Of a stretch of DNA of 64,000 bases, positions 37,055-45,290 are shown piece after piece. Below the pieces are notes generated by a model, which made no database searches, was not told the DNA's origin, and saw only the letters and a list, made by a program, of their open reading frames with translations. Each line of letters starts with the position of its first letter. Position 1 is the first letter of the stretch. The DNA is from Azorhizobium oxalatiphilum (GTDB lineage Bacteria > Pseudomonadota > Alphaproteobacteria > Rhizobiales > Xanthobacteraceae). The translations under genes and the position numbers were made by a program. The stretch spans positions 1 to 64,000 of the forward strand of contig NZ_BMCT01000009.1 in the NCBI RefSeq assembly GCF_014635325.1, given 5' to 3'.

Positions 37055-38268
37055 TGCCGCTGACGGACACCGCCGTTCGAAATGCCAAAGGCCGCGAGAA
37101 GCCGTTCAGGCTCTCAGATGGGGGCGGCCTTTTCCTCCAGGTGCAGCCTGACGGTGCGCGCTACTGGCGCCTCGCCTATCGGTTTGCCGGGAAGCAGAAG
37201 CTGCTGGCGTTTGGCACCTATCCGGTGGTGTCGCTGGCAGAGGCCCGCAAGCGCCGTGAGGCCGCAAAGGAAGTGCTGGCATCTGGCGGTGATCCGAGCG
37301 AGGCAAAGCGGGCTGAGAAGCGTGCAAATGCATTGCAAGCTGTTCGCACATTCGAGACCATTGCTCGCGAGTGGTTTGCGTCCAAAGAGCCGGGCTGGGT
37401 TCCCTCTTATTCCGTGCGCCTGATGAGCCGGCTTGAGGCAGATGTCTTCCCGCCGCTCGGTCGTCGCCCAATCAACGAGATTGAGCCGCCGGATGTGCTG
37501 GACGTCATCCGCAAGGTTGAGGGGAGGGGAGCGGTTGAGCTCGCGAAACGCGAGATGCAGGTCATTGGCCAAGTATTCCGCTTCGCTATCGCTACCGGCC
37601 GGGCAAAGCGTGATCCGACGCGGGATCTGGTTGGCGCGATGAAGTCCCCCGGCCGGCCGAAGCACCACCGTGCAATGACGCGCGATGATATGCCCGGCTT
37701 CCTGCGAGCTCTCGCAACGTATGACGGCGATCCCAAGACGCGCCTCGCTCTGAAGCTGATCATGCTCACCTTCGTTCGCACGACGGAGCTGCGCGCAGCC
37801 AAGTGGGCAGAGTTCGAAGGGCTGGATGGGGCCGAGCCACTGTGGCGCATCCCGGCCGAGCGGATGAAGATGCGCTTTGAGCATCTGGTGCCGCTGGCGC
37901 CTGAGGCCGTGGCCGCGCTGGAAGAGCTTCGTCCGCTATGTGGTCGCAGCGAACACCTTTTCCCTTCGCCGAGCAAAGAAGGGTTCATGTCGAGCAATAC
38001 AATGATCTTCGCCATGTACCGCATGGGCTACCACGGGCGGGCAACGGCGCACGGCTTCCGGGGAGTGGCGTCTACGTGGCTCAACGAGCGCGGCTATCCC
38101 AGCGACTGGATCGAGCGGCAGCTTGCGCACGACGAACGCAACGAGGTCCGAGGCGCCTACAACAGCGCCCAATATCTCGCCGGGCGCCGGGAGATGATGT
38201 CTGCCTGGGCAAATCATCTGGATACGATAGGCGGCAATGCAGGCCTCGCAGCCCGGATGGGAGACTGA
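37054..38268 (+). CDS. int: P4-type tyrosine integrase (DUF4102 N-domain)
   Basis: 404 aa. Residues 1-90 are the arm-binding DUF4102 domain (LTDTAVRNAKGREKPFRLSDGGGLFLQV in pattern). A SAM-like core-binding domain covers about 100-185. The catalytic domain has Arg in FVRTTELRAAKW, His-x-x-Arg in AHGFRGVAS, His in QLAHDERNEVRGAY and the Tyr nucleophile in GAYNSAQYL. Complete and probably active. It starts 175 bases from the tRNA. The ATG at 37054 is chosen because homology begins there; a GTG at 37033 is in frame. Confidence 0.95.
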   Translation: MPLTDTAVRNAKGREKPFRLSDGGGLFLQVQPDGARYWRLAYRFAGKQKLLAFGTYPVVSLAEARKRREAAKEVLASGGDPSEAKRAEKRANALQAVRTFETIAREWFASKEPGWVPSYSVRLMSRLEADVFPPLGRRPINEIEPPDVLDVIRKVEGRGAVELAKREMQVIGQVFRFAIATGRAKRDPTRDLVGAMKSPGRPKHHRAMTRDDMPGFLRALATYDGDPKTRLALKLIMLTFVRTTELRAAKWAEFEGLDGAEPLWRIPAERMKMRFEHLVPLAPEAVAALEELRPLCGRSEHLFPSPSKEGFMSSNTMIFAMYRMGYHGRATAHGFRGVASTWLNERGYPSDWIERQLAHDERNEVRGAYNSAQYLAGRREMMSAWANHLDTIGGNAGLAARMGD

Positions 38269-38370
38269 CGGTTTAGACAAGTGGCTTGCCACGCGCGTGC
38301 AGGCGCGCGAGGCACTCTTTTCGGAGCCCTGCCCATGCACGCGCACGCGAGCATGTTTCGCAGCCAGTAC
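38206..38370 (+). repeat. Integrase 3' end and downstream DNA, duplicated at 57142-57310
   Basis: This stretch covers the last 20 codons of the integrase and about 100 bases after it. An approximately 80% identical copy lies outside the island's right end, so two related integrases have at some time occupied this tRNA locus. Confidence 0.8.
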
Positions 38371-38383
38371 GCGCGCCTGCACG
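38296..38383. repeat. Long-range inverted repeat after the integrase
   Basis: CGTGCAGGCGCGCG (38296-38309) and its exact inverse CGCGCGCCTGCACG (38370-38383), 14 bp, enclosing 60 bases with further GC-rich half-repeats. It could be the integrase transcript end, a structured RNA or a recombination site; no U-run follows. Confidence 0.55.
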
Positions 38384-38487
38384 TGCGCGCGAAAGCGCCA
38401 TGTGGATGGCGGGGATGACTGCACAGATGAGCACGGACGCACTTGGACGTGCTAAGATTGCCGCGAACTGAGCAGCGCGAGATTGAG

Positions 38488-39591
38488 ATGACATCTCCGG
38501 GTGAAGCCGAGGTCTGGAGCCTGCACGAAGCACTGGCTTGGGTGATGACCCGAGATATGGATTTCACGAGGCGCATCCAACCGAATTGGCTCCGGCCGGA
38601 CATCAGCCTTCCCAGCGATCCGCAGTGGCCAAGCGGACTAGACCAAGATGTCGCCTGGCGCTTGCTTCACGCCGCTTGGACGAACAGCGCGCATCCAGCA
38701 CTACGCGTTTCCGGCTGCATAGAAGGAGGCATCACACGGGAAGCGATACCCGCCAATCTCCTGCAATCGTGCGATTGGGCGTACACCGCTGACAGGTCTG
38801 AGGCTTTTCTGTCCATGCGCTGCGCGGTTGGACCGATTGTTCAGATCCGACAGGTGAGGTTCGTTGCCGATGAGGTGATGCGCCACTTTCCTACGTCAGA
38901 TCGGATTCTTTGCCGGGCGCTCCGTTGGGAGGGCGGCCCACCTTCCGACGCAAGCCACATCTCCCTTTTTGAAGCAGCAGCGTGGATTGCAACCTCGGGC
39001 GGCCGGCGACCCGTTTTCCCCTATGATCTAGAATATTGGGAGAACGGTTGTGCGGAAGTGGTGCGGAAGGTCACGGGAGGACAGATTTCCCTCGTCGGCC
39101 GAGAAGCTGGTTCGCCCCTGTCAAACGTGATCGATGGTGTAAGGCTGGCCGGCCTGAAAATGCAGATGCCATTCGCATCTGCGGACCTAGCAGACATCCT
39201 GGGGGACGCTCCCCGTTTGGTGTTCGCAGTCAGCGACAGTGATGAACGATGGCGTGTAGAGGGCGGTGATAGCGTCACTGGCGCGCGAGGCTATGCCCTC
39301 TACTCCCACCTCCAGGTTGCAGGACCCGATGTTTCAAAAATCTGGCCCTTCTCCGATCCAGAACCGTATTCCGCCAACGCTAGAACCACCGCGGACGAAC
39401 TTCGGCTGACTGCTCGGCTTGCGATAATGTTGAAAGGCGAGCCGGGTTTGGCGAAAGCTGAAGCAGCTGAAAGGCTATCTATAGGGCATAGGGAGAGGGC
39501 CTTTGAACTTCGCATCTGGCCGAACGCCCGCAAATCTGCCGGCTTAGGAGAGCGTGCGAAGGCCGGCCGAAAGAAGAAATCTGCGATTTGA
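38488..39591 (+). CDS. Island protein of unknown function
   Basis: 367 aa, no family recognised. Soluble, mixed alpha/beta, with recurring Trp and Pro in the first half (RIQPNWLRPDISLPSD). A basic helical tail (AERLSIGHRERAFELRIW, then GRKKK) could bind nucleic acid. Codon use resembles the rest of the island. It stands alone between the integrase and the excisionase-like gene. The ATG at 38488 is preferred; a TTG lies upstream at 38443. Confidence 0.6.
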   Translation: MTSPGEAEVWSLHEALAWVMTRDMDFTRRIQPNWLRPDISLPSDPQWPSGLDQDVAWRLLHAAWTNSAHPALRVSGCIEGGITREAIPANLLQSCDWAYTADRSEAFLSMRCAVGPIVQIRQVRFVADEVMRHFPTSDRILCRALRWEGGPPSDASHISLFEAAAWIATSGGRRPVFPYDLEYWENGCAEVVRKVTGGQISLVGREAGSPLSNVIDGVRLAGLKMQMPFASADLADILGDAPRLVFAVSDSDERWRVEGGDSVTGARGYALYSHLQVAGPDVSKIWPFSDPEPYSANARTTADELRLTARLAIMLKGEPGLAKAEAAERLSIGHRERAFELRIWPNARKSAGLGERAKAGRKKKSAI

Positions 39592-39712
39592 TTTTGCCGC
39601 GCTAATCACCGCGCCAATTTAATCGCCGCGGCTATTTCCCGTCTGCGAACCTGCGCATTTTCGTCCTCACAGACGTCAGCAAATCCGCTGTCGTTCATAG
39701 TGAGGCCCCCAA

Positions 39713-39913
39713 ATGTTGCCCACGAACACCCTCGATCCAGCCGCCTTCGATGTCCTGAATGCAGCCCGCATCATGGGTGTCGGCCGCTCCACTGTCTTCG
39801 AAGAGATCAAGACGGGGCGGCTCGAAGCCCGCAAGATCGGCCGCAAGACGCTGATCACCCGATCTGCAATCGAGAACTGGCTCAGCAACCTGCCCGTCCG
39901 CGCCGTCGCCTGA
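39713..39913 (+). CDS. Excisionase-like helix-turn-helix protein
   Basis: 66 aa. A MerR/HTH_17-type DNA-binding domain with LNAARIMGVGRSTVFEEIKTG and LEARKIGRKTLITRSAIENWL, the hallmark of excisionase/AlpA-like directionality factors. In phages and satellites such proteins turn on excision or replication. It is followed closely by the small genes of the replication module. Confidence 0.85.
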   Translation: MLPTNTLDPAAFDVLNAARIMGVGRSTVFEEIKTGRLEARKIGRKTLITRSAIENWLSNLPVRAVA

Positions 39914-39973
39914 AACGAAACGGCCCGGCGGTCAGTGCAATGACCATCCGGGCCTTAACTTCGAAAGCCCGAC

Positions 39974-40168
39974 ATGATTAGCAGCTCTCAAGGCGCGCGT
40001 CACGCGCCAACGCATCCGCTTGACCGTTTGAACAGTGAACCACCTCTCCCATCGGTTCCGTATCCCCTTCGGCTGGCGGCCCTCCGCCTCGCCGCCCGGA
40101 GCGGCGTCCCCTTCGAGATTGCCCTGGCCCACGCCGAGCAGGCTGGCCTTGGGAAGGAGGGGAACTGA
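39974..40168 (+). CDS. Small phage-type hypothetical protein
   Basis: 64 aa, no family recognised. Proline-rich start, then a helix LRLAALRLAARSGVPFEIALAHAEQAG. The stop overlaps the next ATG by one base, so it is part of the operon leading to the helicase. Confidence 0.5.
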   Translation: MISSSQGARHAPTHPLDRLNSEPPLPSVPYPLRLAALRLAARSGVPFEIALAHAEQAGLGKEGN

Positions 40169-40458
40169 TGCCCGACATCAAAGCTCTAACGGTTCGCCTT
40201 CATGGCGCTGACGGCCCTCTCCTCCGGGTCAAAGGCCGCGTTGCCTGGACGCTGGATAACCTCATCCGTGCCGGCGAGCGCGGATGCACTCCAATCGACC
40301 ACCCGGCACCGAGGTGGAGCGACTACGTGTTCAAGCTCCGCAAGGCTGGCGTGACCGTCGAAACTGTCGATGAAAAGCACGGCGGCGCCTACAAAGGCGA
40401 GCACGGTCGGTATGTGCTCCGCTCTACTGTCGAAGTGATTGAGGAGGTGCGCCAATGA
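40168..40458 (+). CDS. Small winged-helix-like phage protein
   Basis: 96 aa. Looks like the helix-turn-helix domain often found next to phage replication genes: TLDNLIRAGERGCTPIDHPAPRWSDYVFKLRKAGVTVETV (pattern), with a beta-wing after it. Probably DNA-binding. It overlaps the next gene by 4 bases (ATGA). Confidence 0.65.
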   Translation: MPDIKALTVRLHGADGPLLRVKGRVAWTLDNLIRAGERGCTPIDHPAPRWSDYVFKLRKAGVTVETVDEKHGGAYKGEHGRYVLRSTVEVIEEVRQ

Positions 40459-40694
40459 GCACCATCCTCCGTTTCCGCAAGCCGCCCCACGTCGAGCTTT
40501 ACGGCGGCGTGATCAGCGGCGGGGATCGCCCCGAACTGATCGGCAGCGTCCGCTACTTCGTTGATTATCACGACGAGGAAGGCGGTGTCGTTGGCATGTG
40601 GGATGGCGCCTCATACGACGAGGCACGCGCCGTCCTCGCGAACTTCCGCAGCGAAGGCATGGAAGCTTTCGACCGGCTCAGGGAGGCGATGTGA
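40455..40694 (+). CDS. Small phage-type hypothetical protein
   Basis: 79 aa, no family recognised. Starts MSTILRFRKPPHVELYGG, a common opening in small Rhizobiales phage proteins, followed by an acidic beta-rich part and a final helix. Overlaps on both sides by one to four bases show it is translated within the operon. Confidence 0.6.
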   Translation: MSTILRFRKPPHVELYGGVISGGDRPELIGSVRYFVDYHDEEGGVVGMWDGASYDEARAVLANFRSEGMEAFDRLREAM

Positions 40695-40951
40695 TGTCTC
40701 TTCGCGAAGAGATCAAAGCGCAGATCTGGAAGCAGGTCCTTGGTGTCATGCGTGATGCTCAAGCCGCCGGGCTCCATCCGTTCAGCGAGGCCCAGCGTGC
40801 CTTCCCTGAAGTGCCGGGGTACATCCTCGCCCAGATCGAGGTGGACCTTTGGGACGAGGAGGAGAACGCGTGGTGGGAAGGCATCGAAAAGACGATTGAT
40901 GCCGAGGTCATCCGCAAGGCGCTGACCAAGGGAGGCCAGAGCAATGGATGA
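40694..40951 (+). CDS. Small phage-type hypothetical protein
   Basis: 85 aa, no family recognised. All-helical and acidic (DLWDEEENAWWEGIEKTID). The TGA stop of the previous gene and the ATG here share one base, and its end overlaps the helicase start by 8 bases. Possibly a helicase partner or loader, from position only. Confidence 0.55.
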   Translation: MSLREEIKAQIWKQVLGVMRDAQAAGLHPFSEAQRAFPEVPGYILAQIEVDLWDEEENAWWEGIEKTIDAEVIRKALTKGGQSNG

Positions 40952-42347
40952 CATCAGCCTCACCATTGAGCAGGAGCTTCTCGGTCGCCTGCTGGACACG
41001 CCCGAGGTTCTCCCGGTCGTCGCCAATACCCTTGAGCCACGGCACTTTCAGGAGGAGGCGCACGCGCGCCTCTTCCAAGCCATGCTGAAGCGCCACGCCG
41101 CCAGCACCTCATTCACCTTCAGCACGCTAGCCGCTGATCTGAACACGGATTGGAGGGCCCCGCTGATCGAAGGGCTGAGCTATGGACAGTACGTGGCCCG
41201 ACTGATGACGTCCCCGGCGCCAACCATGATGCTGAAGGCCTACGCTGCGGATCTCCGCTCGCAGTGGGCTATTCGGACAATCACAGGTGCCGCCGGCCGC
41301 GTCTCAAGCGACCAAGGCATCCCGACTGATCGCCTCCAGATGCTGATGCAGGAGATAGACGAGGTGCGGGCGGCGCTGGTCGAGAGCACGACCACGCGTG
41401 AGACGGCAGGGGAAACCGGCGCCTCGGTCGTGGAGCGCGTGAACGCTATCCGAATGGGGGAATTGGCCACAGTCGGCGCTAGCACCGGCTTCCGCGAACT
41501 GGATCGCCTGACGCTAGGCTATAGGCCCGGTGAGCTTGTCGTTGTCGGCGCCCGCCCGGGCATCGGGAAGACGACGTTTGGCAGCTCGTCGGGGCGACAG
41601 AGCGCAGCAGCCGGGAACGGCGTCGCGTTCTTCTCGCTGGAGCTTGCGAAGGATGCCATTGGTGCCCGTCTCCTCGCAGATCAGGCCTTCGACAAGGGCC
41701 AAAGACTAACGCACTCGGCCATTCGCGACGGCCATCTCTCTGACGCACAGTTTGAGCACATGATGGCCGCCGAAGCCGAGGTGGCTCGACTGCCGATGGA
41801 CTGCGATTACGCGGCTCGCCTGACCGTGCCCGAACTCTCGGCCCGCGTCTCGGCGACCAAGAAGCGCATGGCCCGCTCCGGCATCCCACTCCGGGTGGTC
41901 TTCATCGATTATCTGAAGCAAGTGAGGGCTTCGGATCGCTACCGCGGCCAACGCCATTACGAGGTCGGAGAAATCACCGCCGGCCTCCACGAAATCGCCA
42001 AGCGCGAGGAGGTCTGCATTGTCCTGCTGGCCCAGCTCAATCGTGGGATCGAGGCCGAGAGCAATAAGCGGCCGGATCTCCATCATCTGCGCGAGAGCGG
42101 GGATATCGAGGCCGACGCCGACGTGGTGCTGTTCCTCTATCGGCCCGCCTACTATCTGCGGCGCACGAAGGAGTTTCAGGAAGGCGCGCCGGACGCGCTG
42201 GCCGAGGTAGAGCGCTTCGAGACCAAGCTTGAGGTCATCGTTGCGAAGAACCGCAACGGCGAGACCGGCATCGTCGATCTGTTCTGCGATATCGGCGCTT
42301 CGGCCGTTCGGAACGGCGGCACGCGATATGGGGAGCATCGCCAATGA
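40944..42347 (+). CDS. DnaB-type replicative helicase
   Basis: 467 aa, normal length. An N-terminal DnaB domain (residues ~1-110, LTIEQELLGRLLDTPEVL) is joined to a RecA-fold helicase with Walker A VVGARPGIGKTTFG, Walker B VVFIDYLKQV, and LLAQLNRGIE and LRESGDIEADADVVLFLYRP motifs. It unwinds DNA for element replication. Followed with 4-bp overlap by the DUF1376 gene, the usual initiator/loader partner in such modules. Confidence 0.93.
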   Translation: MDDISLTIEQELLGRLLDTPEVLPVVANTLEPRHFQEEAHARLFQAMLKRHAASTSFTFSTLAADLNTDWRAPLIEGLSYGQYVARLMTSPAPTMMLKAYAADLRSQWAIRTITGAAGRVSSDQGIPTDRLQMLMQEIDEVRAALVESTTTRETAGETGASVVERVNAIRMGELATVGASTGFRELDRLTLGYRPGELVVVGARPGIGKTTFGSSSGRQSAAAGNGVAFFSLELAKDAIGARLLADQAFDKGQRLTHSAIRDGHLSDAQFEHMMAAEAEVARLPMDCDYAARLTVPELSARVSATKKRMARSGIPLRVVFIDYLKQVRASDRYRGQRHYEVGEITAGLHEIAKREEVCIVLLAQLNRGIEAESNKRPDLHHLRESGDIEADADVVLFLYRPAYYLRRTKEFQEGAPDALAEVERFETKLEVIVAKNRNGETGIVDLFCDIGASAVRNGGTRYGEHRQ

Positions 42348-43201
42348 GCAAGCTTCCCATGCTGCCCCTGTTCACCGACGCGTTTCTTGCTGATACCGGG
42401 CACCTCACCGCGCAGGAGACCGGGGCCTATCTCGTGCTCCTCATGGTGGCTTGGCGAACCGATGGGTGCTGTCTCCCTGACGACGACGTGTGCCTTGCTC
42501 GGTGGGCTCGTGTCAGCTCGAAAACGTGGGGGCGGATCAAGCCTCGAGTGATGGCCTTCTGGTCTTTGTCCAACGGCCGATGGACGCAAAAGCGGCTCAC
42601 TAAAGAGCATTTGACCGCTACCAAAAAGGCAGAGGTCGCGCGCTCCAACGGGGAGCGTGGTGGTCGGCCTAAGTCATTGGAAAATCGAGACGCTCTTAAC
42701 CCAGTGGGTTTGCCAAACGGAACCCAGCAGAAAGCTACTATCTCTATCTCTAATAAAACCCCTGTAGTCCCCAAACGGGGACGTGTGGAGGCGGATACAG
42801 CGTTCGAGGATTTCCGAAGCGCATACCCCAAGCGAGACGGGGGCCAGGACTGGCAGAAGGCTGCCGAGCGCTTTGCTCGGCTGGTCAAGAATGGCGTTGA
42901 TCCACAGTTGCTCATCTCTTCGGCGAAGGCCTACGCCAAAGCCGAGAGCCGGATTATCGGGACCGCCTACGTCAAGATGGCAGCCACATTCCTGAGCGGC
43001 TCGTGGAGGGATTATGCCACACAGGTAACGCCGCCGCCGGTTCCGCGATATGCCAATTGGCCCGAAAACCTGCCCGATCCGGATGCCGTTCGCAACGCAT
43101 GGGCCAAAGGCCACTGGCCCGGCAATTGGGGGGCGAAGCCGGATAGCCCGGCTTGCCGGGTTCCCGCGGAAATCCTGCAAAGCTGGGGAGTGGCGAAATG
43201 A
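42344..43201 (+). CDS. DUF1376 replication-associated protein
   Basis: 285 aa. The N-terminal DUF1376 has LPMLPLFTDAFLADTGHLT and GAYLVLLMVAWR, then a basic linker. The C-terminal half (FRSAYPKRDGGQDWQKAAERF, WRDYATQ) resembles phage replication initiator/loader tails. Likely works with the adjacent DnaB-type helicase. Overlaps both neighbours by 4 bases. Confidence 0.85.
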   Translation: MSKLPMLPLFTDAFLADTGHLTAQETGAYLVLLMVAWRTDGCCLPDDDVCLARWARVSSKTWGRIKPRVMAFWSLSNGRWTQKRLTKEHLTATKKAEVARSNGERGGRPKSLENRDALNPVGLPNGTQQKATISISNKTPVVPKRGRVEADTAFEDFRSAYPKRDGGQDWQKAAERFARLVKNGVDPQLLISSAKAYAKAESRIIGTAYVKMAATFLSGSWRDYATQVTPPPVPRYANWPENLPDPDAVRNAWAKGHWPGNWGAKPDSPACRVPAEILQSWGVAK

Positions 43202-43653
43202 GCGGAAGACCATCCGACCACATCAACTTTGCCGATCTTGTCCCCTCTGCTCAGGAGCGCAAGCGGGAGAAGCGCCGTCGCCGCCGGCAGAACGTCGCTG
43301 CCCGCGCCGCAATCTCGACATGGGCATTGGACGAGGCGGACAAATGGGAGGCGGAGGCCAAGCGGCTCGCATTGGAATGCCTTCGCCTCCAACGAGCGAG
43401 CTATTGCAGCCCACTCACCCCAGCGCAGGAATTGGCGCGACAAACACTGATGATGCAGGACGCCAATCCCATCCCCTCGGAGGAGGATTGCAAACGCTTC
43501 CTGGGACTGACGATGTTCCACTGGATGACCGCTCCCGTGGAGCTGCTGGAGGTGTTTGATCTGCATCGGGCGGTCGACATGTGGGCGAAGCAGTTGGAGA
43601 CCGATGCGCGCGCCTCGGGCGAAAATTCCTGTGCAGGAACTCGTTGGCAGTAG
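43198..43653 (+). CDS. Phage-type hypothetical protein
   Basis: 151 aa, no family recognised. It has a very basic stretch near residue 22-35 (RKREKRRRRRQN) and long helices; highly charged, probably nucleic-acid-binding. It is the last gene of the replication operon (ATGA overlap with the DUF1376 gene). A gap of 143 bases follows. Confidence 0.55.
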   Translation: MSGRPSDHINFADLVPSAQERKREKRRRRRQNVAARAAISTWALDEADKWEAEAKRLALECLRLQRASYCSPLTPAQELARQTLMMQDANPIPSEEDCKRFLGLTMFHWMTAPVELLEVFDLHRAVDMWAKQLETDARASGENSCAGTRWQ

Positions 43654-43796
43654 GGCTGGCGGCGCTCCGCGACGGGTCGCAGTAGATCGGTGAAATTCGC
43701 AGTAGTCCGCTGCTCATCATCTGTCAAAGTAGAACCAAGCATATGTTATGAAATGGATTTTCGTGCGAAACTGGCGGGCAAATGGAGACACATTCC

Positions 43797-43982
43797 ATGT
43801 TCCCCGAGAATGCCCAGTTCAGCGCACCTTCCGGCTTCATGGATGCGATCCGCGATGCTGCGAGCAAAAACTTCATGACGCAGAGCGAGTACCTGCGGCG
43901 CTGCGCCCTCCAGCAGCTCGAACGGGACGGCGTCAGCCTTCCCGCCCCGCCAGCTCCCTCCAAGCGCGCTCGGAAGGCCTGA
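43797..43982 (+). CDS. Small ribbon-helix-helix-like protein
   Basis: 61 aa. The pattern FMDAIRDAASKNFMTQSEYLRRCALQQLERDG looks like a ribbon-helix-helix DNA-binding unit (a beta strand then two helices with SEYLRR), but this is not certain. GGAG lies eight bases before the ATG at 43797; an ATG at 43782 is in frame. The next gene starts 3 bases after its stop. Confidence 0.55.
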   Translation: MFPENAQFSAPSGFMDAIRDAASKNFMTQSEYLRRCALQQLERDGVSLPAPPAPSKRARKA

Positions 43983-43985
43983 TCC

Positions 43986-45290
43986 ATGTCAGACTTCCGC
44001 CCCCTCTCGTTCTCCTCCTTCGATCAAGGCTTCACAAACCTGCGCCAACAGGCCGAGCGGGCGCAGAACGACCTGGATATTGCGGGTGGCGTGGCCTTGC
44101 TCGGCATCACCGCCTCCGGTGCAGCCCCTCAAGGGCAAGGGGCGTCGCCGGGTGCGGCCGCCACGCCCGGCCAGCCCTCTCCGGGACTGCTGGCGGCCGT
44201 GCAGGCCGACCCGAGTAGGCTGACGCGCTTGCTATCCAGTCAGAGCCCTGGCGCGCGAGCGATGGGCGCGGCCATCGTCGAACGGCTCAATCCAACGCCG
44301 CGGCAGGGGCAGTTCTTCCAGACGGCAGACGGTGTGCTCTACGGCGACCCCAACACCCAGTCCGTGCGGCAGGTCTATCAGTCCCCGGCGAAGCCGCAGA
44401 TCATCCAGACACAAGACGGTTCCGTTGTGGCGGTGGATCCCCGCGCGCAACAGGCCACGCCGCTCTTTCAGGCCGGTCCGAAAGCGCCCGCAGGCTTTCA
44501 GGCGAAGGCTGGCGGCGGTCTAGAGCCGATCCCCGGCGGTCCGGAGGATCAGGCGGCGGTCGCGTCTCGACGGGCAGAGCAGGCAATCTCGGCGGGCTAT
44601 GAGCCGGGCACACCCGAGTTCAAGAGCTTTGTGTCCACCGGCAAGCTGCCGTCCGCATCCGTCATGGCGGCGGGCCAGCCAAAGCCCCTCCCTGCTGCGG
44701 CCCTCAAGATGCAGAACGAGGATCTGGAGATCATCCAGGCGGCGCAGAGCATCAATCAGCAGCTTGGGAACGCGGAAGCCCAGATCACTTCAGGCCAACT
44801 GGCACTCGGCCCCATGAGCAACTTCATCTCCGGCGCCAAGAACTGGGTTGGCAACTCCGACCAGAATTCTCGGAACTATGCCTCCTTCATCGCGACCCTC
44901 GAAAAGGTCCGCAATGACAGTCTGCGCCTGAACAAGGGCGTCCAGACCGAAGGCGACGCGGTGCGCGCATGGAACGAGCTGTTCCAGAACATCAATGATC
45001 AGAAGCTGGTTAAGCAGCGGATCAAGGAAATCACAGGCCTCAATCAACAGGCTATGGAATTCCGCCAGAACCGCATCAATCAGATCCGCACCAACTACGG
45101 GCACTCCGATCTGGACGCAGCCTCCGTCGTGCCGGGGGCTGCTCCGACGGCCGGCGCAGCCCCGCAGACATCACAGCCATCTCAGGCGCGAGCCTCCGCC
45201 GACCCTATGGAAGGCCGCACAGCGTCCGGCCCAAATGGACAGAAGCTGATCCGCCGCAACGGACAATGGGTGCCCCTCAATGGCCAGTGA
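43986..45290 (+). CDS. Phage virion/ejection-like protein
   Basis: 434 aa. Low-complexity Gln/Ala/Pro-rich N-terminal half with beta segments (FFQTADGVLYGDP, IIQTQDGSVVAVDP), then a helical region (residues ~240-370) and a C-terminal NGQKLIRRNGQWVPLNGQ. This composition and its position before a very large protein and terS fit the internal virion (pilot) proteins of podovirus-like phages. No defined domain; call by context. Confidence 0.55.
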   Translation: MSDFRPLSFSSFDQGFTNLRQQAERAQNDLDIAGGVALLGITASGAAPQGQGASPGAAATPGQPSPGLLAAVQADPSRLTRLLSSQSPGARAMGAAIVERLNPTPRQGQFFQTADGVLYGDPNTQSVRQVYQSPAKPQIIQTQDGSVVAVDPRAQQATPLFQAGPKAPAGFQAKAGGGLEPIPGGPEDQAAVASRRAEQAISAGYEPGTPEFKSFVSTGKLPSASVMAAGQPKPLPAAALKMQNEDLEIIQAAQSINQQLGNAEAQITSGQLALGPMSNFISGAKNWVGNSDQNSRNYASFIATLEKVRNDSLRLNKGVQTEGDAVRAWNELFQNINDQKLVKQRIKEITGLNQQAMEFRQNRINQIRTNYGHSDLDAASVVPGAAPTAGAAPQTSQPSQARASADPMEGRTASGPNGQKLIRRNGQWVPLNGQ

